From contig NC_061812.1 of assembly GCF_021462225.1 (NCBI RefSeq), forward strand, positions 53,499,848-53,563,847: DNA of 64,000 nt, read 5' to 3'. Below the pieces are notes generated by a model. It saw only the letters and a list, made by a program, of their open reading frames with translations, did not search any database and had not been told where the DNA came from. The position numbers were made by a program, and so were the translations under genes. This document shows positions 33,455-43,733 of this stretch, piece after piece (the stretch's first letter is position 1; every line of letters begins with the position of its first letter). The stretch comes from Girardinichthys multiradiatus. Lineage: Eukaryota; Chordata; Actinopteri; Cyprinodontiformes; Goodeidae.

Positions 33455-35283
33455 AGGGCCCCCGATTCCATACTCCTGGAGCACCCCCCACAGGGCATCA
33501 TGAGGGACACAGTCAAATGCTTTCTCCAGGTCCACAAAACACATGTGGACCGGTTGGGCAAACTCCCATGAACCCTCGAGTACCCTGTAGAGGGTATAGA
33601 GCTGGTCCGGCGTTCCACGGCCGGGACGAAAACCACACTACTTCTCCTGAAGCCGGGGTTCGACTATCGGCCGGACTCTCCTCTCCAATACCCTGGTGTA
33701 GGCCTTACCAGGGAGGCTGAGGAGTGTGAACCTGTAGTTGGAACACACCCTCTGGTCACCCTTCTTATGTAGGGGGAGCACCACCCCAGTCTGCCAATCC
33801 AAAGGCACTGTCCCCGTCTGCCACGCAATGTTGAAGAGGCGTATCAACCATGACAGCCCCACAACATCCAAAGACTTGGGGTACTCAGGGCGGATCTCAT
33901 CCAACCCCGAAGCCCTGCCACCGCGGAGCTTTTTAACCACCTCGGTGACTTCAGCCTGGGTGATGAAAGAGTCCAACCCTGAGTCCCCAGCCTCTGTTTC
34001 CACCAGGGAATGCGTGATGGCAGGATTGAGGAGATCCTCGAAGTACTCCTTCCACCGGCCGATAATGTCCCCAGTCGAGGTCAGCAGCTCCCCAACCCCA
34101 CTGTAAACAGTGTTGGCGAAGCACTGCTTCCCCCTCCTGAGGCGCCGGACGGTTTGCCAGAATCGCTTCGGGGCCAACCAGTAGTCCTTCTCCATGGCCT
34201 CGCCGAACTCCTCCCAGGTCCGCGTTTTTGCCTCTGCCACCTCCCGGGCCGCCGCACGCTTGGCCCCACGGTACCCGTCAGCCGCCGCAGGAGTCCCACA
34301 AGCCAACCACAGCCGATAGGACTCCTTCTTCAGCTTGACAGCGTCCCTTACTGCCGGTGTCCACCACCGGGATCGGGGATTGCCGCCGCGACAAGCACCG
34401 CAGACCTTACGGCCGCAGCTACGGGCAGCAGCATCGACAATAGATGCGGAGAACATGGTCCACTCTGACTCTTTGTCTCCGACATCCCTCGGAATCTGGT
34501 CAAAGCTCTCCCGGAGGTGAGAGTTGAATACATCCCTGGCCAAGGGGTCCGCCAGACGTTCCCAGCAGACCCTCACTATGCGCTTGGGCCTGCCAAGTCT
34601 GTCCGGCTTTCTCCTCCCCCAGCGGATCCAACTCACCACCAGGTGGTGATCAGTGGACAGCTTAGCCCCTCTCTTCACCCGAGTGTCCAAAACATGCGGC
34701 CGAAGGTCTGATGATACGACAACAAAGTCGATTATCGACGTCCTGCCTAGGGAGTCTTGGTGCCAAGTGCACTGATGAACACCCTTATGTTTGAACATGG
34801 TGTTCATTATGGACAATGCGTGACTAGCACAGAAGTCCAATAACAAAGCGCCACTCGGATTCAGATCGGGGAGGCCATTCCTCCCGATCACGCCTCTCCA
34901 GGTGTCACTGTCGTTCCCACGTGGGCGTTGAAGTCCCCCAGGAGAATAACGGAGTCCCCAGGAGGGGCACTATCCAGCACCCCTGACAGGGACACCAAGA
35001 AGGCCAGGTACTCCGCAATACCACTCGGCCCGTAGGCTGAAATGATGGTCAGAGACCTCTCCCCAACCCAAAGGCGCAGGGATGCGACCCTCTCATCCAC
35101 TGGGGTAAACCCCAACGCGAGACGGCTGAGCTGGGGGGCGACAAGCAAACCCACCCCAGCCCACTGCCTCTCCCCGTGGGCCACTCCAGAGTAGAAGAGA
35201 GTCCAGCCCCTATTGAGGAGATGGGTTCCAGAGCCGACGCTGTGTGTGGAGGCGAGCCTGACTATTTCTAGTCGATATCTCTC
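33455..35283 (-). pseudogene. Inverted 5' half: endonuclease and RT palm
   Basis: The minus-strand frame at 33638-34891 (417 codons) is long but broken at both ends; a one-base loss near 34915 separates it from the upstream endonuclease frame (34888-35364). It contains [59 protein letters not shown]. It is cut at GGP, where the 3' half starts in the other orientation. Confidence 0.88.
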
Positions 35284-36158
35284 GGGGCCATCCGATCTCT
35301 GTACAAGCGGTGCAGGAGTATGGTCCGCATTGCTGGCACTAAGTCGGACCTGTTCCCGGTGCATGTTGGACTCCGGCAGGGCTGCCCTTTTTCACCAGTC
35401 CTGTTCATAATTTTTATGGACAGGATTTCTAGGCGCAGATGAAGATTAGCTCCTCCAAGTCCGAGGCCATGGTTCTCGACCGGAAAAGGGTGGCTTGTCC
35501 TCTTCAGGTTGGAGGGGAGTTCCCGCCTCAAGTGGAGGAGTTTAAGTATCTCGGGTTCTTGTTCACGAGTGAGGGAAGAATGGAGCGGGAGATCGACAGA
35601 TGGATCGGTGTGGCTGCCACAGTAATGGCGGCGCTGTGCCGGTCCGTTGTGGTGAAGAGAGAGCTGAGCCGAAAAGCGAAGCTCTCGATTTACCGGTCGG
35701 TCTACGTTCCTACCCTCACCTATGGCCATGAACTTTGGGTCATGACCGAAAGAACGAGATCTCGGATACAAGCGGCGGAAATGAGCTTCCTCCGTAGGGT
35801 GGCCGGGCACTCCCTTAGAGATAGGGTGAGGAGCTCGGCCATCCGGGAGGGGCTCAGAGTAGAGCCGCTACTCCTCCACATCGAGAAGAGCCAGTTGAGG
35901 TGGCTTGGGCATCTATACCGGATGCCTCCTGGACGCCTTCCTCGGGAGGTGTTCCAGGCACGTCCCACCGGGAGGAGGCCCAAGGGATGGCCCAGGACAC
36001 GCTGGAGGGACTGTGTCTCTCGGCTGGCCTGGGAACGCCTTGGGCTCCCCCCGGAGGAGCTGGAGGAGGTGTCTGGGGAGAGGGACGTCTGGGCATCTCT
36101 GCTGAGTCTGCTGCCCCCGCGACCCAGTCCCGGATAAAGCGGAAGATGACGAGTACGA
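35284..36158 (+). pseudogene. 3' half: RT C-terminal region and tail
   Basis: The plus-strand frame at 35439-36137 is clean for 232 codons (SSKSEAMVLDRKRVACPLQV, ELSRKAKLSIYRSVYVPTLT, DRVRSSAIREGLRVEPLLLH). The catalytic ADD segment before it is missing: RISR is followed directly by MKISSSK. It is therefore an inactive copy. Confidence 0.88.
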
Positions 36159-36467
36159 GGAAAGGGGAGTAACAGTCTTAATTCACAGAAATGTTTACTC
36201 TACAGAATTATACACAGTTACAGATCCAGAGGGTAGATTTATGATAATAAAAATAAAATTTATACATAACCAAATGATATGTCTTGTCAGTATATATGCC
36301 CCAAATGTTGATGACCCCCCCATTCTTCCATTGTTTATTTTTTCTGCACTGTCTAAACACTTGGATTGCTCACTTCTTCTTGGGAGTGATCTCAACTTTG
36401 GTCTAAATGAGGAATTAGACAGGCTGACCACAACAGGGACTCAGTACAGTTGGCAATTCTTAAATAT
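36159..36467 (+). pseudogene. Tx1/L1-like LINE, endonuclease part 2
   Basis: After the RTE-like insertion the Tx1 endonuclease continues: VTVLIHRNVY, VSIYAPN, LLLGSDLNFGLNEELDR (the GGDFN motif reads GSDLN) and SWQF. It is interrupted at 36467 by the DNA transposon. The Tx1 frame continues directly at 52518 once one copy of ATAT is removed (WQFLN joined to IVKQY). Confidence 0.85.
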
Positions 36468-36497
36468 GTGACGCGCCACGGGAAAACCAGGAACAAG
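36468..36497 (+). repeat. Left terminal inverted repeat
   Basis: 30 bp, 26/30 identical to the right end; the inner 15 bases (aaaaccaggaacaag) are identical. Confidence 0.9.
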
Positions 36498-36843
36498 TCG
36501 GTAGAGCACAAATGGAGAAAATGAGGAAAAACCGTCAATTTCTGGGAAAATAGTGATTTTAATTTTATTGCAAAATGTGCAAGTTGAAATTATGAAGTAT
36601 CCACTCAGTTTCAGAGGTTTTAAAATGGTAAATTTTATGTTTAAACTCGGCTTGTTTTCAGCCTAAAACTCAGCCAGCTCGTATTTACATTTTGGGGAGG
36701 GGAAAAGCCTCAGCTCATTTCTGTTGCTTTTTTGTTTGGCTCCGCGCTGGCTTTTGTTCTGCTTGTTGACCAATAACCAGCATGCTTTAAGAAACTTCAT
36801 GGCTACTTAACAGCTCCTATGAAAAATAATTTGTTTCTTCACG
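36498..36843. other. Transposon leader, no gene
   Basis: This is non-coding sequence between the left inverted repeat and the first Met of the transposase-like pseudogene; it presumably held the promoter. No TATA box is convincing. Confidence 0.45.
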
Positions 36844-39800
36844 ATGGACCAAGCTCAACGTGTTGCAAACGAACTGAATCGCGGCTGATACAGTGCTTCG
36901 CTGTGGGAGTACATGTTCAGCAGTACCACCGCCGCCGCCGGACTCTCTTCAGATTCTGAATCAGAAGGAGATGAAGCAAAAGAGATGATAGCAACTGCAT
37001 TACTTTGGAAAACATTCTTAATTTGCAGCTGAGGATGACAAAGAAAGCTTTGGACTGGCGGCTGATGAGCTAGAACGTGAGATATCAGAAGCTATTGCTA
37101 TCACAACATTTGAGGAAAACAGAGAGAGTGAAATGGAGAAGATACGTAACTTCGACTGTAAATGCTACGGAAGAAGAAAGGAGAACTCTTCACTTGGGAT
37201 ACAGTCCTGTAGCCGCGAACTTTCTCCGACAAAGAAAGCTTTGGACTGGCGGCTGATGAGCTAGAACGTGAGATATCAGAAGCTATTGCTATCACAACAT
37301 TTGAGGAAAACAGAGAGAGTGAAATGGAGAAGATACGTAACTTCGACTGTAAATGCTACGGAAGAAGAAAGGAGAACTCTTCACTTGGGATACAGTCCTG
37401 TAGCCGCGAACTTTCTCCAGAGCTCATGAACAACATACGGATGGATTCTTTAGCAGCAGAAAGGGAGTGGCAGGACATGAGAATAATCTGACATCTTGAA
37501 GCAAACTTGCGTATGCTAGAAACTTCAGCAATGACCACATCCACCAAGAAGACACCAAGGAAAAGAAAACACTCCAGGACAACTTATTCCATCGGAGGCA
37601 ACGAAGTCTGCCGGAATACCTTTCAGTTTCTCTTGGGGTGAGTTTGATAACTTTTTAAAAAACTATTATGATTCATCATATTGTAAATAAATCATGTACT
37701 GAAGCGGACAAATCACATAAACCTGACCTGTCAAATATTAAAATTGACTTGAGTGAGGTTTGTGTTTGTATTTTTAATCTAAGCTTGAGGTTGTGTTTTT
37801 TTTCTTTCCCTTGCGCTGGGTAATCAGTGGTCACAACAAGAGTTTTTTTTGTCTAGTGTAGCTACACGAGGTTAGCAACCACTGTATCCCATTCACAATG
37901 TGAAAATCGACTTGAGTTGGGGGAGGGGGGTTGTATTTTTAATCTACGTTTGAGGTTGAAAAAAAATTAAAAACAAATACCTATTTTTATGTTTTGTGTT
38001 ATATGTTTATTTCTATAAACCCACATATATGCAGAAAAAACGTCATACCAATTTTGTCAACACTCGTCAATGTAAACCATAAGCTGAATATTTCCTTTGT
38101 TTCCCCTGCTCAGAATCTGTAATGCCACGTTGACTGACATCATCAGACACTTTGAATAGAACGGTGCAAGATCCCCTTGAGGAAAAAGAGCCAGCGGCCA
38201 CAGGATCCCGATTTTATCAGCAGTGAGCAACTCCGCAGAGTTTTGGAGTTCATAAAGAACTATGCTGAGGATCACGCCATCATGCTGGCCGGTCGACATC
38301 CTGGCCACAGGGATTGGCATGTGAAGCTACTGCCAACACATGTCAAAGGCCTCAGTGTGGCGTCTCTATATCAAGTCTGCTAAGGAGCTTGGTATGTATA
38401 AAAATATATTTTTATAGAACAGTGAAATTCTTCTAATGACCAGTGATGTAAAACTTCATCAAAAATTAATAACCCTGTGATATTTTTCTTTCAGATGAGC
38501 GTGCAATTTTCAAATCAATCTTCAAGGCGCTTTGGACCCAGCTACTCCCACACATAAGAAGCTGTAGGCCCCACACCGACCTCTGCTGGCAGTGCCAACA
38601 GAATAATGACCAGCTTTTAAGAAGTGCAAACCTTCCAGAGGAGAGGAAGACTGCAGCAATCAAGAAGCAACAGGATCATCTTCAGCTTGTTCAAAAAGAG
38701 AGGGCCGTCTACAAGGAGATGACTGCTGCCTGCAAAAAGACCTGCGACGACCATCAATTGTCCATCGGCCCCTCCCCACCTTTAAGTAAGATCAGGATGC
38801 ACTACAGCTTTGACTTTGCACAGCAGGTATAAACATAAGACTGCTTTAACAATACACAGCTTTTGTTTAATCTAATCCTTGTTTTTTTGTTCTCTGTCTT
38901 CATCAGATGCACTTCCCCTCGATACCACTGCAACCTGGGCCTATGTACTTCCTGACACCACTGAAATGTGGACTTTTTGGTGAATCTTGTGAAGGCCTGC
39001 AGAAACAGATGAATTTCCTGATTGATGAAAGCATGTCATCAGGGAAGGGGAGCAATGAAGTCATCAGCTACTTGCACCACTTCACTCATTTTGGAGTTGG
39101 AGAAACTGATGTGGATCTTCATTGTGACAACCGCACTGGGCAAAACAAAAAAAATTTTATGCTGTGGTATGGTGCCTGGCGGGTTGCACACAAGCATCAC
39201 TCCACACTAAACATCCACTTCCTGATTGCTGGCCACACCAAATTTGCCCCGGACTGCGGCTTTGGGCTTATCAAACAAGCATACAAGAGGAACAGGGTCA
39301 GCACATTGGCAGATATAGCCAAAGTAAGTCTATTCCATCAGATAGAAAATCAAAGAAGAAATTCAGTCATATGCATGAAAACTAATATGCTTATTCCTAT
39401 TATGGTCCTTCTGTGTACAGGTAGTGGAAAACAGTTCTCCAGAAAGTCGCCTCAACATCCTACAGCTGGTCGGACTGTAAGATGGCATGGTGTTAGTCAA
39501 CATGTTTGACTGGCAGGCACACCTGAGTCCCTACTTCTGAAAGCTCCCACAGATCAAGAGTTATCAGCACTTCAGGTATCTATTATACAGACTTCCACAA
39601 TCTGTATTTGTCAATAACAAAGAGACATGCAATATTTAAATTTTTTGTGTGCTTTTATTAATAGCTTTGATGCCAAAAGACCTGGTGTGGTCCTAGCTAG
39701 GACTCACAGAGACGCAGAGCCTGTTAGCTTTCAGCTGCTGTGTGACCCGGAAGTCCTACCCCCTGTCATCTCTATTCCTACCCTGCCTGCACCTGGACTG

Positions 39801-39866
39801 GACCCGGACAGGCAGACTTATCTTTATTCAAAGATCAGGCCTTTCTGTTCCAATGAAGCGAAGGAC
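36844..39866 (+). pseudogene. Multi-exon transposase-like gene (DUF7869-type), decayed
   Basis: Six exon blocks with GT-AG borders: 36844-37637, 38115-about 38391, 38495-38827, 38908-39323, 39421-39575 and 39662-39866. They encode an acidic start (SSDSESEGDE), FDCKCYGR, GGNEVCRNTFQFLLG, ENYAE-like NYAEDHAI-x-LAGR-PGHRD, DLCWQCQQNND, then the core DLHCDNRTGQNKKNF, FLIAGHTKFAPDCGFGLIKQ, and RQTYLYSKIRPFC near the end. The D-N-x-x-GQNKN motif occurs in a widespread metazoan family that I recall as DUF7869, suspected to have an RNase-H-like integrase fold; catalytic function here is inference. Stops (TGA near 36886 and 37489, TAG near 38157, TAA near 39478, TGA near 39538), frameshifts and a 191-bp duplication show it is dead. 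The end is cut by a LINE. Confidence 0.75.
37037..37418 (+). repeat. Perfect tandem duplication of 191 bp
   Basis: Copies 37037-37227 and 37228-37418 are identical by eye. The unit lies in the first coding block of the transposase-like pseudogene (from EDDKESFGL to CSRELSP). Because 191 is not a multiple of three it shifts the frame. Confidence 0.93.
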
Positions 39867-41473
39867 ATTACATTTCAGATCCTCTGCCTGCACTAAAGAT
39901 CTCCGAGGAAGAGGTAAACAGGCTCTTTCAGTGCATGAAAACAAAGAAAGCTGGAGGACCTGATAACATCTCCCCATCATGTCTGAAAGCCTGCGCACAT
40001 CAACTTGCTCCAATCCTCACAAGGATCTTCAACAAGTCACTGGAGAAATGTGAGGTCCCCTCCTGCCTCAAACGATCCACCATCATCCCGGTTCCCAAGA
40101 AACCCACCATTGTAGGATTAAATGACTACAGGCCTGTAGCCCTGACGTCTGTGGTCATGAAATCCTTTGAGCGGCTGGTGTTGAAGCACCTGAAAGACAT
40201 CACAGGCCCCCTGCTGGACCCCCTGCAATTTGCTTACCGAGCAAACAGGTCAGCAGATGATGCTGTTAACTTAGGTCTACACTTCATCCTGCAACACCTC
40301 AACCACCCAGGGACGTACGCCAGGATCCTGTTTGTAGACTTCAGCTCAGCCTTCAACACTATCATACCAGACATCCTCCACCAGAAGCTCACACAACTCA
40401 ACGTCCCAGCCTCCGCCTGACAGTGGATCAACAGCTTCCTGACAGACCGACAGCAGCAGGTGAGACTGGGGAACATCTTCTGCCGAACCAGATCAATAAG
40501 TACTGGTGCCCCCCAGGGGTGTGTTCTATCCCCACTCCTCTTCTCCCTGTACACAAATGACTGCACCTCATCGGACACGTCCGTGAAACTCCTTAAGTTT
40601 GCAGACGACACCACTGTCATTGGACTGATCCAGGACGGTGATGAGTCTGCATACAGACAGCAGGTGGATCGGCTGGTACACTGGTGCGGTCAGAACTACC
40701 TTGAACTAAACCCACTCAAGACTGTGGAAATAAATGGTGGTGGACTTTCGGAGAACAACACCCCCATACACCCCCCTCACCATCCTCAATAACACTGTAT
40801 CGGCCGTGGAACACTTCAGGTTCTTAGGAACCACCATCTCTGAGGACCTGAGATGGTCTTCGCACATAGACACTGTTCGAAAGAAGGCCCAGCAGAGACT
40901 GTACTTCCTGAGGCAACTCAAGAAGTTCAACCTTCCACAGGAGCTGCTGGTCATCTTCTACACTGCCATCATTCAGTCTGTCCTGTCTTCATCCATCTCA
41001 GTGTGGTTTGGCTCATCCACAAAACAGGACAGGTGCAGACTGCAACAAATAATCAGGAATGCAGAGAGAATAATCAGAGCCGATCTTCTCTCCATCCAAG
41101 ACTTACAGGTCTAGGGTCAAGAAAAGAGCTGCCAGAATCTCTGCAGACCCCACACACCCTGCACATAAACTGTTTAGAGTTTTTACCTTCAGGCCGCCGC
41201 TACAGAGCACTGTTCACTAAAACCAGCCGCCACAAAGACAGTTTCTTCCCCCGGGCTGTTTCTCTGATGAACATTTAATAGAGTACAAAACAACAGCATA
41301 CAGATGTTGCAAATGCACCTTTTCTATTAGATATGTGTATATTGTACATTGTAAATTGTAAATTTGTATATTCTGTAATGCAAAAACAGAACAAAAGAGC
41401 AAAGTGTACCGGAGTCAAATTCCTTGTTTGTATGCACGAACTTGGCAATAAAGCTGATTCTGATTCTGATTTA
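39867..41473 (+). mobile_element. CR1-like LINE, 5'-truncated
   Basis: A plus-strand CR1/L2/Rex1-group LINE starts just upstream of the RT (LPALKISEEEVNRLF, KKAGGPDNISP). It encodes [51 protein letters not shown] and [13 protein letters not shown], then the carboxy-terminal region with HFRFLGTTISEDL, and ends in a tail of ttctga repeats after aataaagctgattctgattc. A TGA near 40418, frameshifts near 40735 and 41110 and later breaks inactivate it. The 3' tail matches, reversed, that of the LINE at 43398. It interrupts the last exon of the transposase-like gene. Confidence 0.87.
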
Positions 41474-41556
41474 ATAGACTGGAACTTTAAGTGAGACTTA
41501 TCTAAAAACAAGAGGAAACCAAACCAATCTCCAGGATAGAGATATTAGGTTGCAGT
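41474..41556. other. DNA-transposon remnant
   Basis: A short piece of the host DNA transposon between the LINE tail and the LTR retroelement. Confidence 0.5.
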
Positions 41557-42733
41557 TGTTGGACCACTTGTTTGCTGAATATTGGACCATTTGCACATTG
41601 CTGGACGCCACCAGGCCTCCTGGCATTTTCGGCCATTTTGTATCCAGGACATTGCAACTGATATGACGGGGCGCCCCAGTCTGACGTCACAGAACGCTAT
41701 ATAGGAAGGCGCCCATTTTGACCATTTGCTTTTCAGCTGGAGATCATGACACTGTTACCAACATCTGAAGCATCACCTGGAGAAGAGTCCCGAGTGGATC
41801 TCATTTATTCTCTCTCGTTGGCCAACGAAGAATTCATAACTGAGGTTTCTGGAATAAGAAGGCCAGAAATTTCACTTTGCCAATCGAAGACGTGAGCTTA
41901 ACACGTAACTAAAAAAACACGGAGTTTCAAGGAGATGAATCGCCACCTTGTTTTGTCCTAGTCGACTGGAAGCCGCTGTGCTACCCAGCTTTGTGTGTGT
42001 TTTGCGGGGTTATTTAACACCTGAGAGCAGGCGCAGGTACGCTGTGAGACTGGACTGCTAAAATAACCTCATGGTGAAATTCCCCATTTTCTTTGTCTTC
42101 AACCTTACTGCTTGCTAGCTTGCCGCCAAACGTTTTATAACCCTTTGTCTGCTCAAGAGTTGGGGGAGATTTTATGACTGAGTATAACTGAGTTACAGTT
42201 TGAGCTGCGCCCCACCCTCCACTCACAACCACATCCCTTTGTCATATTATAATTTTTGCCATAACTGCTGGTTGACTCCATACACAGCCACTGTTGTTTT
42301 GTTTTATTTTTGTTTAGTTAGATATTTTACCCCTTTTGTGTAGAACTTTGCATGTTTGAGTAGGTGAAGATTATTAAATCAGAAGAACGGAGTGTATCAG
42401 GGCTGTGATTTAATATTCACATAGATAAAGAGAAGGCGTTCTGTGTTTATTTTGTGCAAGAGTGATTCGTCAGTCAAGATAAGGTTAAAAGTTCCACACA
42501 TTTCGGCAGAAACGGTCGATTAAACAGTGACATCTCCGGTAATAGTTATTAATTACTGAGTATTTAACGGTTGTAATTATCAGAGGCGTTGAGCCACAAT
42601 TACAACACCAGAAGACATCTCTGGTCTCAATTCATAAATGAGGATTTTGGTTAAGAAATTAATTTAGTCAAATTATGATTTTTAATTATAATTATTGATA
42701 AATATTAATTAATCAATAATCATAATTCTAACA
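41557..42733 (+). repeat. Left LTR (copy B) of the ERV-like element
   Basis: TGTTGG start and TCTAACA end. It lacks about 0.3 kb present in the right LTR, with the break after 'cctagtcgac'. It contains a CRE-like TGACGTCA and a TATATA box. Confidence 0.8.
41682..41703 (+). promoter_or_regulatory. LTR promoter: CRE-like site and TATA box (left LTR)
   Basis: TGACGTCA (41682-41689), a perfect CREB/ATF-type palindrome, is followed by TATATA (41698-41703). The same arrangement is in the right LTR. Activity is inferred from motif order only. Confidence 0.55.
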
Positions 42734-43397
42734 TATGTCGTTCCTTGACGGGCCTTAAAAAGACAGACATCAAATCACTGTTGCACAGAATAAACAATTG
42801 TGATCTCCGTTAACTAGACGTTTTATTGTGAGATTTTTGAGGTTCGCACAGAACGTTTGTGAATTAGGGGATATCTTGACTAGAGTTTGCTCAGTTCTGC
42901 TGCAGAGGATAAAATAATCTTTCAGAGGTGTTTATTGTGGATGCAAGGTGAAAGTTGGTTTAACTTGTGGAAAATTTAAAGTTAATTTCCAGGCAGTCAG
43001 CCTGCTGGATCAGCTGCAGAAAACCAGCGCTGATAAGCAGCAGACCTGCCCCCAGTGTCCGCTGGGCGTAATTACAGTTGTGACCAACATCCTCCCAGTC
43101 AGGTAGAGAACAACACCTACATCTGGTGGCCATTTAATAAAATTGCAGTTTCACCTGGATTTCCCAAACTGCAGACCTTCACTCCATACCATCTGGTGGT
43201 CACTAGTGAGAATTGCATTTCCTACCTTGAATTTTAATCACTCAATTCATTACCACAGGCAGATAATTCCATCACCTATGATCATAAGGGCGTAACTTAA
43301 AGTTGAAAGTTGAAGTTACAGATCATTCATTACCACTTTTGGATAAAATTTAAGCGTTTTTGCTGGGTTTTATTGTGTGAAGCATGTTTTGATCTCA
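42734..43397. other. Retroelement leader, no gene recognised
   Basis: This is the region after the left LTR where a primer-binding site and leader are expected. I could not match a tRNA-complementary sequence. Confidence 0.4.
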
Positions 43398-43399
43398 TA

Positions 43400-43428
43400 A
43401 TCAGAATCAGAATCAGAATCAGAATCAG
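43400..43428. repeat. (AATCAG)n LINE tail
   Basis: Tandem aatcag/aatcag units form the 3' end of the adjacent minus-strand LINE. Confidence 0.85.
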
Positions 43429-43733
43429 AAAAGCTTTATTGCCAAGTACGTTTTTGGACATACAAGGAATTTGTTTTGGCGTAGTCGGTGCAATACAATA
43501 CAAATTAAACAGTATAAACATATCTACAATATAATATAAATATATGTGCACAGTTTTAAGTGAGTGAGAGTAAATATAGAGCAGTATAAGATGCAAGAGC
43601 AATACAACAGTGCAGGTGATCATTGTGCAAGTAAAGCAGGAGTCCAAGCTGAGCGTTAATGTAACACATAGAGTTACAAGTTACAAGTGTCCTGTCAGCA
43701 AAAAAAGGGGGGGTGTGGGGGAAAGGGACAGTG

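Larger units (their letters stand above)
33455..36158 (+). mobile_element. Rex3/RTE-like LINE with 5' inversion (twin priming)
   Basis: The 3' part (35284-36158, plus) encodes RT from GA-IRSLY to FPVHVGLRQGC, FMDRISRR, then EFKYLGFLF, LRWLGHLYRMPPGRLPREVF and the terminal PPRPSPG, ending gataaagcggaagatgacga, then gtacga. The 5' part (33455-35283) lies inverted on minus and encodes endonuclease ([16 protein letters not shown]) to RT palm ([18 protein letters not shown]) ending at GIGGP. In the copy at 8366-10703 the same two parts are contiguous ([11 protein letters not shown]). The target duplication ggaaaggggagtaa is present at 33441-33454 and 36159-36172. The YADD/FADD segment between RISRR and KISSSK is lost. 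Confidence 0.92.

Noticed and set aside
42734..42760. Primer-binding site after the left LTR
   Set aside because: No convincing complement to a tRNA 3' end could be seen.
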